From Carex sylvatica (Eukaryota > Streptophyta > Magnoliopsida > Poales > Cyperaceae), in NCBI GenBank assembly GCA_964058845.1, contig CAXKVR010000116.1, positions 124,001-188,000 of the forward strand: DNA of 64,000 nt, given 5' to 3'. This document shows, piece by piece, positions 60,730-64,000 of the stretch. Position 1 is the first letter of the stretch. Each line of letters opens with the position of its first letter. Under the pieces are notes generated by a model that searched no databases, was not told where the DNA came from, and worked only from the letters and a program-made list of their open reading frames with translations. A program made the position numbers and the translations under genes.

Positions 60730-61555
60730 ACTGGCGGCTCTTTATTGGGACCTCTGAGTGGTGATTGTTCCGGTCTGGTTAATTTATTTTTTGGTCCGGT
60801 TTGATTCAGTGTCTCTCTTGAGACTTCTGCGTGGTTACTGTCTTGACCCGGTTAATTCAGTTCCCAGTCTGATTTGATTCAGTGCCTTCTACAATGAAGT
60901 ATGCCAGTAGAACAACTATGCACACAGAGAAAATCATCAATAGGCTCCTATCATTTTAACTAGTTGATTCAGTTTCTGGTCTGGTTTGATTCAGTGCCTT
61001 CTACGATAAAGTTTGTCAGCAGAACAATTATGCGCACAAAGGAAACCATCAATAGACTCCTATCATTTTAATCAAGCAAGAATAACTAAAATTGTGTCCA
61101 CATGATGCACATACCACTGTATATTTTTAGTTTGTTTACAACTGAGTACTTTCTAAGGTATTTTTTGTCTAATCTTATGTAACAGTTGATTTGTAACTCT
61201 TTAAGGGTACACAAGGAATAGAGCAATAATAGAGCTAATCTCAAGTTTGAGAATAGTAGCTAACCCAACTTTTGGTTGGGTTAGTAGAATAGTGAGTTAA
61301 CCCATATAAGACAAACAAAGAATAGTGGGTTAGTGCTATTCGTGCTCCATTCAAACATTGAATAGCTCAAAAGAATAGTGTTATTCTCGGGTTAGTGTTA
61401 TTCTTGCTCCACATGATGCATATACCACTGTATATTTTTAGTTTGTTTACAGCTGAGTACTTTCTAAGGTATTTTCTATCTAATCTTATGTAACAGCTGG
61501 TTTGTAACTCTTTAAATTAATAAAATTGCCTACGGGTTTTACTGAAAAAAAAAAA
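60730..61555 (+). repeat. Poly(A)-ended repeat, copy 2, internally duplicated
   Basis: Matches 46950-47295 from GGCGGCTCTTTATTGG onward and ends AATAAAATTGCCTACGGG, then poly(A). Two upstream blocks repeat (TTTGATTCAGTGCCTTCTAC twice). The 3' block ACATGATGCACATACCACTG to TTTGTAACTCTTTA appears at 61100-61204 and again at 61411-61515, separated by about 205 bp of unrelated sequence. Confidence 0.6.
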
Positions 61556-61657
61556 TCGATTTATAAAGCTATTTGGATTTTGGACAGAGAAATTGGTTCT
61601 TGCAAATATGATAAAGTATTGGGTGTATTGTGTGATTTTTTTTCCCTTTAATTAATT

Positions 61658-62694
61658 GGGGGAATTTCATGTATACCCTTCAAAAGTTTTGAAATTACGT
61701 ATTTCCCCCTCTAAAATTGATAATATCATATTTATCCTTCTAAATTATCAAAACTCACAAATTTATCCAATTAATCAATAACTAAAATTAATTATGCTTA
61801 ATATTCTCTAAAATATAATTAATCACTTAATCCCTCCCCTTTCATTGAATCGCTCCTATCACCATGATCGATGAAGCAGGTCTCTTTCTCTCTCTCGCGT
61901 TCTCATCTCATCAACCACATCACTTGATATTAGTTTCATCAAAACATCACCTTTCTCTATGACAAACACCAATCTAATGAACAATTGGTTACGAATTGCT
62001 AGGTGGATTTCATGTGCCCAGTAATCAATCCAAAATTAATTCCAATAATCAACTTTAAATAGTACTATGATGCTCCATGTGAAAGGAATCAAACAAATTT
62101 ACATAAAACTATTTAAAATCAACCAAAAACGATTGTCAGAATAGTTCCTAGGCTAATCGAACAGGGTGACCCTGTTCCAGCACCTTGGGCGAGCCTCTGA
62201 TGGCCGACAAGGGCACCAATCAGAGGGTTCATATCTAAATTTTCAAAAGACCGAAACCTTCAAAGTTAGAGACCACAGAAGAAGAAGAAGAAGAAGAATT
62301 AGAAACAAAGATAATATAAAACCCAAATAGAATACGGATTTAATGAAGAAAAGAAAAGAGAATTGCAAGGTACATATCAGAATAATAAACAGTGACAGAG
62401 AAAAGAGATAGAGACAAATCAATGGCAAGCGACAATGATGAAGAGGATCGCCTCCTCCATATTGCTGACTTTTGAAGAAACCAATGCACATCTTGGCTAT
62501 CAGCACAAATCTTAAAGCCTATCAAGTCTGAATGAAGGATGAAGGGCTTATTAATCATAATTAGTATTAGTTATTTATTAATTGGGTAAATTTGTGAGTT
62601 TTGAAAATTTAGAAGGGTAAATGTGATATTATGAATTTTAGAGGGGGAAATATGTAATTTTGAAGTTTTGGAGGGGTATACATGAAATTCCCCC
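61658..62694. mobile_element. 1-kb Mutator-type element, 9-bp TSD
   Basis: Tips GGGGGAATTTCATGTATACC and its complement, with arms of about 120 bp. A perfect 9-bp duplication TAATTAATT lies at 61649-61657 and 62695-62703. The arms match the smaller element at 47681-48236. The interior (61800-62570) is not shared with that element and holds mixed-composition sequence with a (GAA)n run. Confidence 0.85.
62278..62298. repeat. (AGA)n microsatellite
   Basis: Seven AGA units inside the Mutator-type element. Confidence 0.85.
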
Positions 62695-62703
62695 TAATTA
62701 ATT

Positions 62704-63568
62704 CTGACCTCTCCATGAGTAGCCCACTATTTCTTGAATCCTGAATTAAAAACCCAAAAAAAAAAAAGCTTTTTAAATCCTGACCGTTGATCCATCATCT
62801 ATCTCTTCCCTGCTCACAAAGGCCAACTTTGTCTTTTCGTTGAATTGCAGAGCCACCTGATGCTACAATCCTCTCCATTAATTCAAATAATAGATTGCTT
62901 TTCAAGCATATCCAATTTAAATTTTCATTTAAATCATACTTGATATTTTCATCACAAATTGGATTTAAATGAACAAATTAAATCATATATACTTGATATT
63001 TAATGACAAAATGGATTTGCTAGACTGTTGAAATTAATCTGGATTTTGCAATAAAATACACAGTCTAAAATTTATCTGAACTCTTCAATAAAATATATGT
63101 ATATATATAATTGAAGAAAAGATCAATTCCACCACTTTGAATGGTTATCTTAAGTGCATCTTGTCTCTCTTTTTTTGGATTTGTACTGTGGCCCTTTTGT
63201 TATTCTTTCCATGAATCCATAGTTGGCATTAGAACCACACAATATTTAAATAATATATAAAGTCTTCTGCTTTATTTAATCTCTCTTACTGATCTCAAAA
63301 CCAAAATTAAAGTAAAATAAGATGAAAAATTTGAAAAGTAATTGTAAAGTGATATCTCACCCTAAGAAAAAGATATATGCAGATCTTTGACTCTTTTTTT
63401 AATTTATAAATAAAAATTTATTTCTAAATGGAAAGAGAAATTCAGAAATAAAAAAGTTAATTTTAAATGGAAAGGAAAGGGTTGGAGGATACATTTTTGA
63501 TAAATAGATCGCATCATTGATATGGTACGATATAAGAATAGAGCGTTGTCTCATACTATACACCGCTT
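62704..63568. other. AT-rich intergenic DNA
   Basis: Nothing recognised. Confidence 0.4.
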
Positions 63569-63675
63569 TTTTTTTAAAAATGATCACACCACACAATGGT
63601 GGGTGTGAAACCGCTCTCTGCTCTTACAACGTACCATTAGTGCGGTGTGATCTATTATTAAAAAATTCCCTACAT
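63569..63675. repeat. ~100-bp inverted repeat
   Basis: AAAAATGATCACACCACAC pairs with GTGCGGTGTGATCTATTA, with TGGT/ACCA inner words. A possible short MITE. Confidence 0.5.
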
Positions 63676-64000
63676 TTTTCTATTTTCAGCTAAAAATAAT
63701 TATTTATCTCTAAATAAAAATAATAATTCAAATATTTTGTAAAATAATAATTCATATCTATTATGCAAATTTCCTACACCCTTCTTTTTTCACCATTTGA
63801 GTTAAATTATACTGAATTTGTTAATTAAGTTTATGAAATTAGGTCATGTTGGAAGGAAATATCACTTACATGAAACACGTAAGAGGGATGATTATAGCAA
63901 ATTATAAGAAAATACAAATAAAAAGGTATAAGAGAATTATTTAGATAGTGCTTGACAAATTTTCTATAAAGCTATCTTACATTGTAATCCCTTAATTTCA
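63676..64000. other. AT-rich right edge
   Basis: No feature supported. Confidence 0.4.

Overview
This window is nuclear DNA of a flowering plant. The evidence is GT-AG spliced genes with short exons, AT-rich intergenic DNA, Ty1/copia retrotransposons with tRNA-Met primer sites, and many hAT-, Mutator- and Harbinger-type miniature elements with target-site duplications. I cannot name the species.

Five expressed-looking host genes could be modelled exon by exon, and all have clean reading frames. They are 60S ribosomal protein eL37 (minus, 6206-7997), nicotinamide/nicotinate mononucleotide adenylyltransferase (plus, 28612-32061), a Xi-class glutathione transferase or glutathionyl-hydroquinone reductase (minus, 33995-35315), 60S ribosomal protein uL14/RPL23 (minus, 36154-38633), and a FANCF-like Fanconi anaemia core protein (plus, 39665-43140). 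The 28.6-43.1 kb stretch is the gene island. NMNAT and the GST are convergent, the GST and RPL23 are in tandem, and RPL23 and FANCF are divergent across about 1 kb. The first 162 bases are a frameshifted SUVH-type SET-domain remnant running off the left edge.

Most of the rest is mobile DNA. At 0.7-5.8 kb is a stack of nested hAT elements, one with a hAT transposase C-terminal remnant, and with Mutator-type fold-back MITEs inside them. At 9.65-11.75 kb is a 2.1-kb nested inverted repeat. At 13.4-14.5 kb is a decayed copia reverse-transcriptase fragment. At 16.1-27.3 kb an element with about 120-bp terminal inverted repeats is split by a 9.4-kb copia element. The two 1996-bp LTRs of that copia look almost identical, but its polyprotein is broken, and it carries a series of long hairpin modules. 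At 46-50 kb are a poly(A)-ended repeat, a MITE and an AT-rich tandem array. At 50.4-52.5 kb is a second element built like the one split at 16-27 kb. At 53.58-58.47 kb is an intact 4.9-kb copia element with a 1327-residue open polyprotein. At 58.7-64 kb are further MITEs and a rearranged poly(A)-ended repeat.

The most unusual features are the hairpin-module family in the 17-26 kb copia element (one module interrupts the integrase frame) and the pair of elements that share an architecture but each carry a private GC-rich palindromic repeat.
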